A stretch of 64,000 nucleotides of DNA from RUG11783 sp964599695 (GTDB lineage Bacteria; Bacillota; Clostridia; Oscillospirales; Ruminococcaceae), in NCBI GenBank assembly GCA_964599695.1, contig CAZRGP010000003.1, positions 104,078 to 168,077 of the forward strand, read 5' to 3'. The position numbers and the translations under genes are program-made. The notes under the pieces were generated by a model, which saw only the letters and a list, made by a program, of their open reading frames with translations, was not told where the DNA came from and ran no database searches. This document shows positions 7,965 to 16,271 of this stretch, one piece after another. How positions within the stretch are numbered: position 1 is the first letter of the stretch; the number at the start of each line of letters is the position of its first letter.

Positions 7965-9416
7965 ATGAAACATGCAAAGAAAGTTCTCGCAGCATTCCTC
8001 GGGTGTGCAGTTCTCTTATCTCTCACCTCATGCGGGAAAACACCGGAATCTGCTGCGGCAGAGAACAATGAGACAGTTGTCGAGACCGAAACAACTGCAG
8101 AGAATCACAGCACCGCCTATCTGACCAAAGACGATATCGTCGTCAATGATACATACGAGAATACAGCGGACGGCGAGCATGCCATCCTGGCAGATGGTGA
8201 AGACGCCTCCTACTCCAACATCGCGGTTCAGAAGACCGGAGACTCCTCCGGGGATGAAGCGGATTTCTACGGCGAGAATGCAGCAGTCTTCGCCACCAAC
8301 GGAGCTACCCTGGACCTGAGCGGGATCCTTGTTGAGACCGACGGCACCCACGCCAACGGCGTATTCAGCTACGGGACCGGAACGACCGTGAATATCTCAG
8401 ACTCGGTGATCCTGACCGATGGAAACTGCTCCGGAGGCCTTATGACCACCGGAGGCGGGACGATGAATGCCTCCAACCTGACGATCCACACTACCGGAAA
8501 CTCCTCCGCTGCCATCCGCTCCGACCGGGGCGGCGGCACCGTAAATGTTACGGGAGGCAGCTATACCACCGACGGAAAAGGTTCCCCCGTCATCTACTCC
8601 ACAGCCGACATCACCGTCAGCGACGCCGAACTGACTTCCACATCATCCCAGGGTATCGTGGTGGAAGGAAAGAACTCCGTCACCCTCAACAACGTTACAC
8701 TGACAGCGGACAACAATTCCAAAAACAGCGATAAATCCGACTATTATCAGGCCGTCATGATCTACCAGTCCATGTCCGGTGACGCTGCGGAAGGCACTGC
8801 CTCCTTCGCCATGAACGGCGGTTCCCTCACCAACCTGAACGGAGACGTATTCTTCGTCAACAATACCACCGCTACCATCGATCTCACTTCCGCCGAGATC
8901 GTCAACGAAGGTGAAGGCGTGTTCCTGCGCGCCGCGGCTGCGGGATGGGGCACCGAGGGTTCCAACGGAGGACATGTCATTCTTACGGCATCCGATCAGG
9001 AGATGAACGGCGACATCCTGGTGGACAAAGTCTCCACGCTCAACCTCTATCTGAATGACGGATCTTCTTTCACCGGCGCGATCAATCCGGATGGAGAAGA
9101 AGGTGAAGTCTATGTCGAGATCGAAGAAGGAAGCACCTGGACCCTCACGGGGGACTCGTACATCACATCCCTCACCTGCTCTGCAGGCTCCATCGACCTC
9201 AACGGATACAAGCTCTACGTGAGCGGTACCGCATACGAAGAAGGGACAGTCTCTGAAGGGACAGCGGTGGAATGGACCGCATCCTCTTCTGGAAACAGCG
9301 GAAGCGCTCCTTCGGGCGGTGATATGGCCGGCGGCACTCCCCCTGAAAGACCTGAATCCGGACCTTCCGGACAGGGCGGGACCCCTCCCGAAAAGCCGGA
9401 TGGAGAGAGGCCCTGA
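7965..9416 (+). CDS. Lipoprotein with right-handed beta-helix repeats
   Basis: This 483-residue secreted lipoprotein has a signal peptide with lipobox LTSC (Cys23). It is anchored to the outer face of the membrane and followed by an acidic, Thr/Glu-rich linker. The body (about 60-400) is a series of short repeats such as NGVFSYGTGTTVNISDS and GGTVNVTGGSY, typical of parallel beta-helix, adhesin- or pectate-lyase-like folds. The tail (about 430-483) is a low-complexity Gly/Pro/Ser stretch with PPERPESG and PPEKPDG. AAGGAGATACAACA precedes the ATG. The function is unknown; surface binding of carbohydrate or cell-wall material is a guess. It is monocistronic. Confidence 0.75.
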   Translation: MKHAKKVLAAFLGCAVLLSLTSCGKTPESAAAENNETVVETETTAENHSTAYLTKDDIVVNDTYENTADGEHAILADGEDASYSNIAVQKTGDSSGDEADFYGENAAVFATNGATLDLSGILVETDGTHANGVFSYGTGTTVNISDSVILTDGNCSGGLMTTGGGTMNASNLTIHTTGNSSAAIRSDRGGGTVNVTGGSYTTDGKGSPVIYSTADITVSDAELTSTSSQGIVVEGKNSVTLNNVTLTADNNSKNSDKSDYYQAVMIYQSMSGDAAEGTASFAMNGGSLTNLNGDVFFVNNTTATIDLTSAEIVNEGEGVFLRAAAAGWGTEGSNGGHVILTASDQEMNGDILVDKVSTLNLYLNDGSSFTGAINPDGEEGEVYVEIEEGSTWTLTGDSYITSLTCSAGSIDLNGYKLYVSGTAYEEGTVSEGTAVEWTASSSGNSGSAPSGGDMAGGTPPERPESGPSGQGGTPPEKPDGERP

Positions 9417-9441
9417 CCGCGGATCCACAGACCGTATAGGC

Positions 9442-9480
9442 AAACGCAGAAGAGAAATCCGCTCTTCTGCGTTTCTTTTT
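9442..9480 (+). terminator. Terminator of the lipoprotein gene
   Basis: The 13-bp stem AAACGCAGAAGAG/CTCTTCTGCGTTT is followed by CTTTTT. Confidence 0.92.
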
Positions 9481-9575
9481 GTCCTCTTTCAGGCATAGCG
9501 GTAGCATTCACTGTTTTGCAATGATAATATTAAAATAATGAAAATCTGTCCTTTGTAACTCAGGAAGGAGCCACC

Positions 9576-11288
9576 ATGAGTAAACAATACGCAGTCAGAG
9601 ATGCAGTCCGCGGTATCCTCAGCAGTACCGATCGATTCGATCCCGCCCAGGTCACGGAAACGATTCCCCTGTCAGGAGGAATGGAACTGCTGGTATGCGG
9701 CGATTCAGCTGATGATGAGATCCGTTCCCTGAAGGCACAGCTCCACGAAGCCAACGCGGCCAATGTCGCGAAGGAAACGTTCCTCAGCAATATGTCCCAT
9801 GACATACGCACGCCGATGAATGCCATCATGGGAATGACGACCCTTGCGAAGAAACACATCGATGAGAAGAGCCGGGTCATCGACGCTCTGGATAAGATCG
9901 ATACCGCCAGTTCCCACCTCCTGAGTCTGATCAACGACGTGCTGGACATGTCCCGCATCAACTCCGGAAAGATGACCATCAGCGCGGACCTGTTCTCCCT
10001 CAGCGATCTTCTTCATGAGATCCTGGTCATCGTCCGTCCCCAGATGGAAGAGAAAAAGCACACCTTCCGCTTCACGGCAGGCAATGTGGAGAAGGAATAC
10101 CTGTACGGTGACCCTCTCCGCCTTCGCCAGGTGCTCGTCAATATCCTCAACAACTCGGTCAAATATACCGAAGAGGGCGGCCTCATTTCGCTGAACGTCT
10201 ATGAAGAGAAAAACGAAGATCAGGTCGATCTCATCTTCGAATGTGAAGACAACGGGATCGGCATGACAGAGGAGTTCCTTGAAAGGATCTTTGAACCCTT
10301 CGAGCGCGTGAACACGACCACTATCTCACGGATCGAAGGCACCGGCCTCGGCATGAGCATCGTCAAGAAGACGGTGGAGGCCATGAACGGCTCCATAAAC
10401 ATCAAGAGCAAACCCGGAGAAGGAACGTTCATTACTCTGCGTATCCCCTTCAATTATGAAGACCACAGGATCGAAGCGGACGAAATCACAGGAAAACAAG
10501 TCCTCTTCATCGAGGGTGAAGAGGAAGCGGTGAACCTGGTGAGCCGCTATCTCGCTGAGATAGGCGTCACCTGCAACTCAGCCGCCACAGCATCCGAAGC
10601 AATGTCCTTTATCACCGATGCGGAATTCCGCAGCAAAAAGATCGATATGGTCATAATCGGACAGCAGCTGGGAAAAGACGACTCCGCTTTCGGCATCGCC
10701 TCCTACCTGCACCGCTCTTACCCGAATCTTGTCCTCATCCTGTGCAGCGACGCGAACTGGGATGAGATCGAATATCAGGCATCCCGCAACGGGATCCACT
10801 ATTTCATTCCGCGTCCTGTCTTCCGCAAATCCCTCATCGAAGGCCTCTCCGCCGCTGTTCGTGGAAATCTGGCTGCGGACGGCGATTCCTCCCTCTATCC
10901 GGATCTGACCGGGAAGAAGCTTCTCCTTGTAGAAGACAATCTGATCAACCGCGAGATCGCGAAGGAACTGCTATCAGTGACCAACGCGGAGGTCGATACC
11001 GCGGAAAACGGCAAGGAAGCGGTGGATACATACCTGTCTTCCGCGCCGGGAGAATACAGTCTGATCCTCATGGATATCCAGATGCCGGTAATGGACGGAT
11101 ACCAGGCGGCAGATGCAATACGTTCCAGCGGCCGGAAAGATGCCGCATCCGTACCGATCTTCGCTATGACAGCCAACACCTTCGCGGAAGATATCGCCAG
11201 AGCCCACGATCATGGAATGAACGGACACCTGGCCAAACCCATCGACATCAACGCGCTCATGCAGACACTGCGGCAGATACGCCGGTAA
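9576..11288 (+). CDS. Soluble hybrid sensor histidine kinase with two receiver domains
   Basis: This 570-residue cytoplasmic kinase has no membrane segment and no recognisable PAS domain. A short N-terminal region (1-50) and a coiled coil lead into the HisKA H-box FLSNMSHDIRTPMNAI (H75). The HATPase_c boxes are LVNILNNSVKYT, CEDNGIGM and GTGLGMSIVKK. The first receiver (about 305-430) is degenerate: the phospho-acceptor position reads IIGQQLG instead of Asp, and the conserved Lys is Arg. The second (about 440-570) is intact, with VEDN, D500 in LILMDIQMPVMDGY and the KP motif. No HPt domain or DNA-binding regulator is adjacent. It is probably co-transcribed with the next gene, 33 nt downstream. 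Confidence 0.9.
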   Translation: MSKQYAVRDAVRGILSSTDRFDPAQVTETIPLSGGMELLVCGDSADDEIRSLKAQLHEANAANVAKETFLSNMSHDIRTPMNAIMGMTTLAKKHIDEKSRVIDALDKIDTASSHLLSLINDVLDMSRINSGKMTISADLFSLSDLLHEILVIVRPQMEEKKHTFRFTAGNVEKEYLYGDPLRLRQVLVNILNNSVKYTEEGGLISLNVYEEKNEDQVDLIFECEDNGIGMTEEFLERIFEPFERVNTTTISRIEGTGLGMSIVKKTVEAMNGSINIKSKPGEGTFITLRIPFNYEDHRIEADEITGKQVLFIEGEEEAVNLVSRYLAEIGVTCNSAATASEAMSFITDAEFRSKKIDMVIIGQQLGKDDSAFGIASYLHRSYPNLVLILCSDANWDEIEYQASRNGIHYFIPRPVFRKSLIEGLSAAVRGNLAADGDSSLYPDLTGKKLLLVEDNLINREIAKELLSVTNAEVDTAENGKEAVDTYLSSAPGEYSLILMDIQMPVMDGYQAADAIRSSGRKDAASVPIFAMTANTFAEDIARAHDHGMNGHLAKPIDINALMQTLRQIRR

Positions 11289-11321
11289 CTGCCGGATCAC
11301 GAAAAGAAAGGAGGAGCCGAT

Positions 11322-13124
11322 ATGCAGCCTTATCAGGAAAAGTATATTCAAAACGCGAAAGAGATCAGCGAAGTGATCAGCTTTTACCGCGGGATCGGCT
11401 CCGATTTCGATTCCTGGTACAGTGAAAGAACGAGGGCAGTCTCCAGGATTGCCGAACTGAAAAAAGAGAACCTTGTTCTGCTCAACGACCATCTGTTCCC
11501 TGCTCTGGACGACCTTTTCAGCGCCACTGAGGAAGACATCGAGGAACTGGAGCAGTTCGCGGGCGCTCTCCTCGACTGGAAGACTAATCTGGACTGTGGC
11601 GTATACCTCGCCATTCATGAGGCCCTTCTCGCCATGTACCGGACAGCCAAGAACCGGTACGGCGTGATCAAGGAACTGTATCTTGTGGGTATGGGACAGT
11701 ACTATCAGCGCAGGATGGTGGAAGGCATCGAATCGGATTACGCACGTGAGCTCATGTTCCAGAACGAACTCTCCTTTACCGAGGCCGCATCTTACCTTCG
11801 CTTCTACGACGAGATCAATGACTCCGCCACACGCGGATATATCGTTCGTTCCCAGGCGAACATCGCTCTCTGCACCAAGGAGTACAAGAAGCGTATCAAT
11901 GCCACCAGCACCGCCATGCAGATCATACAGGATGAGCATTACCGCTCCCTCGCCCCGGATCTCCCCTGGGACCGCTTTCTCCTCGCCGCCCATCAGCAGA
12001 TGAGCTCCAACCGCTCTGAGCTGTCCAGAAAGGGACTGACCCAGGAGGAACTCGCGCTGGTCCTGGATTCCTGTTACGAGGTATTCAAACCTCAGCTGAA
12101 TGCGGAGAATCCAAGTATCCGCTGGCTGTGGCCCTACTATGAGATGGAATACAACTGCGGCTATGTGGACCTCGCTACCACCATGGAGCGCCTCGAAGAA
12201 CTGATCGAGATCTCTCCGGAGGATCAGTACGATCAGTCCGGACTGTACGGAAATGTGCAGCTGCCGATCTATTACGGACGTCTCATCCAGAAGAACCCGC
12301 AGCTTCAGTCCGAAGAGCGCTATATCCGCTTTCTGGACAAGGCGTACCGGAAGATGGAACGCACCATGCTCTCCTTCCCTTCGGACAAAAAAGATGACTT
12401 CACCGTCTACCTGCTCACCCTGGTCCTGTCCGACTACTATGAGCTGGAGGGCGTGACAAACTATCGCCGCTTCACCTCAAGATTGCTGGAACAGTTTGCC
12501 GGGGATCTGTATATCTTCAGCCGCAGAGTCGGAAAACTGATGCGTACGATATGCGATGCGATCCTCGATGAGGAACCCGGATTCTTCAGCGATCTTCCCT
12601 ACTACGGCTCTATCTCTGATGAAAAAACGCGGCGCTCCGAGATCCTTGATTACGCCGAGAACTGCGGTATCTACCATCGGTTCGGTCTCCTCAAGATGAA
12701 CATCACCCGCCCGATGGAATCGCGGCAGCTGTTCGCCGACGAAGACCGGATCTACATGCTCTATCCGATTTCCGGACACGATGATCTTGCCGCCCGTACC
12801 TCCACAAGGGAGTTCGCCGATATCGCCCTGGGACATCGGAGATGGTACAACGGCAACCAAGGTTTCCCGGATAACTACCACCGTCTCGCATCCGAATACC
12901 GGCAGATGACCGATATCTGTTCTCTCGCTTCCTACCTTGCAGAACAGCAGGGATCCGATCCGGAGAGCGTGATCCGCGACCTGCTGATCCACGATGATGG
13001 ACGTTTCTCACCGATGATCCTTTCCTATCTCACAGATGACTCCCTCATCAGGAAACTCTCCTCTGTCTTGGCGGAAGACACCAAACCCTATTTCCGCAGG
13101 ATCTACGATGAGCTGGAGATCTGA
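11322..13124 (+). CDS. Unknown 600-residue protein paired with the hybrid kinase
   Basis: I do not recognise a family. The protein is soluble, mostly alpha-helical and rich in Glu, Arg, Tyr and Leu, with no signal peptide, membrane segment or clear catalytic motif. The N-terminal third has a long helical stretch (about 45-85, LKKENLVLLNDHLFPALDDL); repeated helix pairs suggest a TPR-like or all-helical scaffold. AAAGGAGGAG precedes the ATG, 33 nt after the kinase stop, and a strong terminator follows, so the two genes form one operon. Genomic position suggests a sensory or output partner of the kinase. This is inference from context only. Confidence 0.7.
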   Translation: MQPYQEKYIQNAKEISEVISFYRGIGSDFDSWYSERTRAVSRIAELKKENLVLLNDHLFPALDDLFSATEEDIEELEQFAGALLDWKTNLDCGVYLAIHEALLAMYRTAKNRYGVIKELYLVGMGQYYQRRMVEGIESDYARELMFQNELSFTEAASYLRFYDEINDSATRGYIVRSQANIALCTKEYKKRINATSTAMQIIQDEHYRSLAPDLPWDRFLLAAHQQMSSNRSELSRKGLTQEELALVLDSCYEVFKPQLNAENPSIRWLWPYYEMEYNCGYVDLATTMERLEELIEISPEDQYDQSGLYGNVQLPIYYGRLIQKNPQLQSEERYIRFLDKAYRKMERTMLSFPSDKKDDFTVYLLTLVLSDYYELEGVTNYRRFTSRLLEQFAGDLYIFSRRVGKLMRTICDAILDEEPGFFSDLPYYGSISDEKTRRSEILDYAENCGIYHRFGLLKMNITRPMESRQLFADEDRIYMLYPISGHDDLAARTSTREFADIALGHRRWYNGNQGFPDNYHRLASEYRQMTDICSLASYLAEQQGSDPESVIRDLLIHDDGRFSPMILSYLTDDSLIRKLSSVLAEDTKPYFRRIYDELEI

Positions 13125-13142
13125 CCCCAAACATACCTCTCA

Positions 13143-13172
13143 AAGGCCGGAATATCCCGGCCTTTTTTATTT
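13143..13172 (+). terminator. Terminator of the kinase operon
   Basis: Stem AAGGCCGG/CCGGCCTT with a short loop, followed by TTTTATTTATT. Confidence 0.9.
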
Positions 13173-13263
13173 ATTGGTTTTTTGATTACCATAGGGTAAC
13201 TATTTTCTCAAAAAACATGTAAAAATATGAAAAAAAGGTCTTTTCTTCGCTTTTAAGTGCTAT

Positions 13264-13269
13264 TATAAT
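13264..13269 (+). promoter_or_regulatory. -10 box (TATAAT) of the GntR regulator gene
   Basis: A perfect TATAAT lies in an AT-rich intergenic region of about 230 bp. A further small dyad, TTACC-N4-GGTAA, lies far upstream near 13186. Confidence 0.5.
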
Positions 13270-13282
13270 GAAATTATTCATT

Positions 13283-13296
13283 ACGTTATATAACGT
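13283..13296 (+). promoter_or_regulatory. 14-bp perfect palindrome, probable GntR autoregulatory operator
   Basis: ACGTTATATAACGT is a perfect palindrome starting 13 nt after the -10 box, so it overlaps or immediately follows the transcription start of the GntR gene. GntR/HutC regulators bind AT-rich palindromes of this size and often repress themselves. Confidence 0.55.
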
Positions 13297-13356
13297 TACT
13301 ACACTTATTGAATGCGATAGTACGAGTGTTTGTATGGCTTTCTCAGGAGGAAAAAG

Positions 13357-14115
13357 ATGCCAATACAATTTGATCCTATGATCCTACAGGAAGATTCGAA
13401 TGTCCCGAAATATAAACTGATCTCACGCATCATTATGGAGAACATCCGAACAGGCAGTCTCAAGCCTGGCGACCAGCTCCCCCCCGAACCGGATCTCATT
13501 GAGATGTTCGGAGTAAGCAGAATTACAGTCCGCGCCGCTGTATCCGATCTTGTAAAAAAAGAAATCGTTTCCCGGAAACAGGGTCTGGGAACGTTTATCC
13601 GCGAATCTCAGCAGTCCATCCGCATCACGGAACTGGACGAATTCACGAAGAGCTGTGAACTGGCAGGTTATTCCTCACGTTCGGAGGTCATCTCTCTCGG
13701 TATGAGAACCGTTCCCGAAGACGTATATGAGTTCCTGAGAGTGCGCAACACAGACAGTGTCCTTACACTTCTTCGTCTGCGCTATGTGAATGATCAGCCC
13801 TGCATGCTGGAATACACCTATTTCTCACCGAAATATATGACGGTGCAGGTATACAAAGAAGATCTGCCTTCCTCACTGTATGAACTCTTCCACAACCGCT
13901 TCCATATCGACACGATCGAAGGAAGAAGATACTGTGAAGCTACGTTCCCGAACAAGGATGAACAGAAATACCTGAAGCTGAATGATGAGACACCTGTGGT
14001 GCGTCTCCTTGATCTTCAGTTTGACTCCAACGGAATGCCCCTGTTCTGTTCCCGAGTCACCTATGACTCCAGTGTTTTTCAGTGGGGATTCATTTTCTCC
14101 ACGAAACTATCATAA
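13357..14115 (+). CDS. GntR-family (HutC/UTRA) transcriptional regulator
   Basis: This is a 252-residue regulator. A winged helix-turn-helix (about 20-85) shows the family wording LKPGDQLPPEPDLIEMFGVSRITVRAAVSDL and the wing KQGLGTFI. A UTRA effector domain (about 105-250) normally binds a sugar phosphate or small metabolite. The ATG at 13357 is chosen because CAGGAGG (13344-13350) precedes it; an in-frame TTG at 13330 has no ribosome site. A terminator follows, so it is monocistronic. Its targets and ligand are not evident from the neighbours. The palindrome at its start suggests autoregulation. Confidence 0.9.
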   Translation: MPIQFDPMILQEDSNVPKYKLISRIIMENIRTGSLKPGDQLPPEPDLIEMFGVSRITVRAAVSDLVKKEIVSRKQGLGTFIRESQQSIRITELDEFTKSCELAGYSSRSEVISLGMRTVPEDVYEFLRVRNTDSVLTLLRLRYVNDQPCMLEYTYFSPKYMTVQVYKEDLPSSLYELFHNRFHIDTIEGRRYCEATFPNKDEQKYLKLNDETPVVRLLDLQFDSNGMPLFCSRVTYDSSVFQWGFIFSTKLS

Positions 14116-14131
14116 GAGAATCTTCGTACAG

Positions 14132-14181
14132 CAAAGAACTGTTCCCGATCCGGCATAGCCGGGTTCCGGAACAGTTCTTTG
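14132..14181 (+). terminator. Terminator of the GntR gene
   Basis: Long stem CAAAGAACTGTTCC/GGAACAGTTCTTTG with an internal CCGG hairpin. The U-rich part is the end of the stem. Confidence 0.75.
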
Positions 14182-14295
14182 TATAAGCGCGCACATTGAT
14201 GTACGTCACTTTTCCGGTCTTTCCGGCAATTCCAGATACCATACCTCATCCGGGCATGGTATGATGAATGTACATGCGCGGAAAGGAGCTTTCAA

Positions 14296-15321
14296 TTGAA
14301 GCAGGGACAGAAACAAAACAACAACCGCTCAGAACTTATACGACTCATCGCGGAAAAGAAGATGATCGCGGATGAATACGGCAAGTACTCTCCCGAGATG
14401 CTGGATGTGCAGAAAAGATATCTGGAGACGATCCGGGAACAGACTCCCGATGCCGCGGAATTCGCTCTGAAAGACCTGAGGGAAATATACGAACACCTGG
14501 AGGGTCCTGATTCCAGAAACGCACTGGAGACCGGCGTTGCACTTGCCAGGACCTATTTTGAAGCAGGCGATTACATCAGCGCCAGGGAAGTCATCGAAGA
14601 GGTCTACGGGCTGTACAGAGAGACCTACGGTCCCAACGACCGCGGAAGTCTGGAAGCAATGGAATGGTACGTCACCATCCTGTTCGAGATGGAACTGGAT
14701 GATGAGGCGCTGGCTCTTGATGAAGCATTCCTCTCGCTGGTATCCCAGTCCTACGGGCCTGCTTCTTTCGAATCCTTCCGTGCAAGAAGGAACCACGGAG
14801 ACCTGTTGTGCGCCTCCGGAAAATGGGAAAAAGCAAGGGATGTATACCTCTCTCTGGAGCATGCCCAGCAGGCTGTCGGTTTCGCTGATGACATGCTTCA
14901 GCTGGATCTGTTCCAGTGTGCTACGGAACTGAAACTCTATTCCGAACAGAGATCTTCCATGGCGAAGCATCTGGATAACCTCCGTGCTCTTGGGGCCGAG
15001 GACATCGATCTTGCGAACGCCTATTCCCGGTTCCTGGACGGATTCTATGCCGCCGGGCAGTATGATTCTGCTCTCGAATGCGGAAAAGCCCTTATCCCCC
15101 TCCTGCAGAACACCGGAAAAGAAGGAAAGCGTTCCCTCGCTTCGGTCCTTCAGACCACCGCGCTCATATGCTGCAAGATCGGCGATTACCGCTCCGCTAT
15201 CAAGTATTCCGAGAGATCCCTGGAAATAGCGAAAAAAGTATACAAATACGACTACGCTCAACTGGCTGAATACCAGAGCGCCTACGACATGGTCCGAGAC
15301 GCTGCGAAAGGGTCAAAATAA
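14296..15321 (+). CDS. Tetratricopeptide-repeat-like protein
   Basis: This 341-residue soluble protein is made of helical-hairpin repeats with the spacing of TPR/kinesin-light-chain repeats, for example NALETGVALARTYFEAGDYISAR and YSAIKYSERSLEIAKK-like segments at the C-terminus. It is predicted to mediate protein-protein contacts; no enzymatic motif is seen. The start is TTG at 14296, supported by GGAAAGGAG 6-8 nt upstream. The stop overlaps the start of the next gene (TAATG), so the two are translationally coupled. The partner is unknown. Confidence 0.75.
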   Translation: MKQGQKQNNNRSELIRLIAEKKMIADEYGKYSPEMLDVQKRYLETIREQTPDAAEFALKDLREIYEHLEGPDSRNALETGVALARTYFEAGDYISAREVIEEVYGLYRETYGPNDRGSLEAMEWYVTILFEMELDDEALALDEAFLSLVSQSYGPASFESFRARRNHGDLLCASGKWEKARDVYLSLEHAQQAVGFADDMLQLDLFQCATELKLYSEQRSSMAKHLDNLRALGAEDIDLANAYSRFLDGFYAAGQYDSALECGKALIPLLQNTGKEGKRSLASVLQTTALICCKIGDYRSAIKYSERSLEIAKKVYKYDYAQLAEYQSAYDMVRDAAKGSK

Positions 15322-16112
15322 TGGCAAAGCCGACATTGATCCGCATCCCGACGGATGAGAGGCTGCGGTCCCTCCTGGTACAGCTTCAAAAAAATGATGA
15401 GCTTTTCGGGAAAACATCCGAGAGTTCCCTGGACATCCTTTTCTCCCTGGAAGCTTATTACGAAGAGATTGGGAGCGAAACGGAGGTCCTGAAGACCTGC
15501 CGGAAGATCCTCACCCGCAACGAAGCGCGGCCGGTGCCGGATGACGCTGTCTCCTGTGAATTCCTCGTTCGGGAATCCTATGCTCTGATGGCGCTGGAGC
15601 AGTACGGTGAGGCGGAAAAGTCCGCACGAAAGGCTCTTCCTCTCACCCGCATGATCGCCGGACCGGACAGTTATCCCTATTATCTAAACAACCGCATTCT
15701 GGTGGACGCCATGGAACGAAACGGAAAGCCCATGTCCGCCATGCACCGCGGAAAATCCCTTCTGCGGCTGGCGTCTTCTGTCCTGGAAGAAGGGAACCCC
15801 GAACACACTCAGGTCTTCCTCGATCAGGCCAGACGTTTCATCCGGGCAGGAAAACAGGATGACGCTCTGCGAACGCTCGAACGGATCGACGGTGACGGCA
15901 TTAGTGAAAAAGAGATGAGGATACATTATCTCATGCTGAAACTGATCGTGCTCGGCGCTCTGGAGCGATACGGGGATGTCCTGCAGACAGGGAGAAAGAT
16001 CCTCCCGCTGCTCGATCCGAAAAAGAATGAAGCCCAGTGTGAGTATGTCAATCAATGTATGAACAGTGCCGGCCTTATGCTGACCTTTTCCGATAAAGAA
16101 CCGGAATCCTAA
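15321..16112 (+). CDS. Second helical-repeat protein, coupled to the previous one
   Basis: This 263-residue, mostly helical protein has TPR-like hairpins, for example ESYALMALEQYGEAEKSARKALPL and DQARRFIRAGKQDDALRTLERI. It begins in the TAATG overlap with the preceding gene and appears to be a shorter relative of it. No signal peptide, membrane helix or active-site motif is visible. The pair probably forms one complex; the function is unknown. Confidence 0.75.
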   Translation: MAKPTLIRIPTDERLRSLLVQLQKNDELFGKTSESSLDILFSLEAYYEEIGSETEVLKTCRKILTRNEARPVPDDAVSCEFLVRESYALMALEQYGEAEKSARKALPLTRMIAGPDSYPYYLNNRILVDAMERNGKPMSAMHRGKSLLRLASSVLEEGNPEHTQVFLDQARRFIRAGKQDDALRTLERIDGDGISEKEMRIHYLMLKLIVLGALERYGDVLQTGRKILPLLDPKKNEAQCEYVNQCMNSAGLMLTFSDKEPES

Positions 16113-16130
16113 ACTTGCGGTTTGTTTTTG

Positions 16131-16159
16131 TTGACCGTCTTCTGGCGTTATGATATGTT
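16131..16159 (+). promoter_or_regulatory. Orphan promoter TTGACC-17-TATGTT
   Basis: Good -35 (16131-16136) and -10 (16154-16159) hexamers are separated by 17 nt just after the second helical-repeat gene. They point to the plus strand, where no protein gene follows; only the terminator at 16222-16262 does. Confidence 0.4.
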
Positions 16160-16165
16160 TTGAAA

Positions 16166-16262
16166 GGAAAATCGGGCTTATTCTGGCCCGTCCTACAACA
16201 AAATATCTGTAAAAGAACAAGCAAAAGTTCCTGAACCTCACGGCTCAGGGACTTTTGCTTTT
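16166..16262 (+). ncRNA. Candidate small RNA of about 95 nt
   Basis: An orphan promoter and a terminator bracket about 95 nt without a plausible coding frame. The predicted transcript has a 5' hairpin (CGGGC-N8-GCCCG, 16173-16190), a single-stranded A-rich middle and a 3' terminator stem. It resembles no RNA family that I recognise. The alternative is that the promoter is accidental and the terminator simply ends the helical-repeat operon. Confidence 0.3.
16222..16262. terminator. Terminator between convergent genes
   Basis: Stem AAAAGTTCCTGA paired with TCAGGGACTTTT (one G-U pair). T-rich on the plus strand. It also lies just past the stop (16272) of the minus-strand ATPase gene. Confidence 0.8.
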
Positions 16263-16271
16263 CCTGTATTT

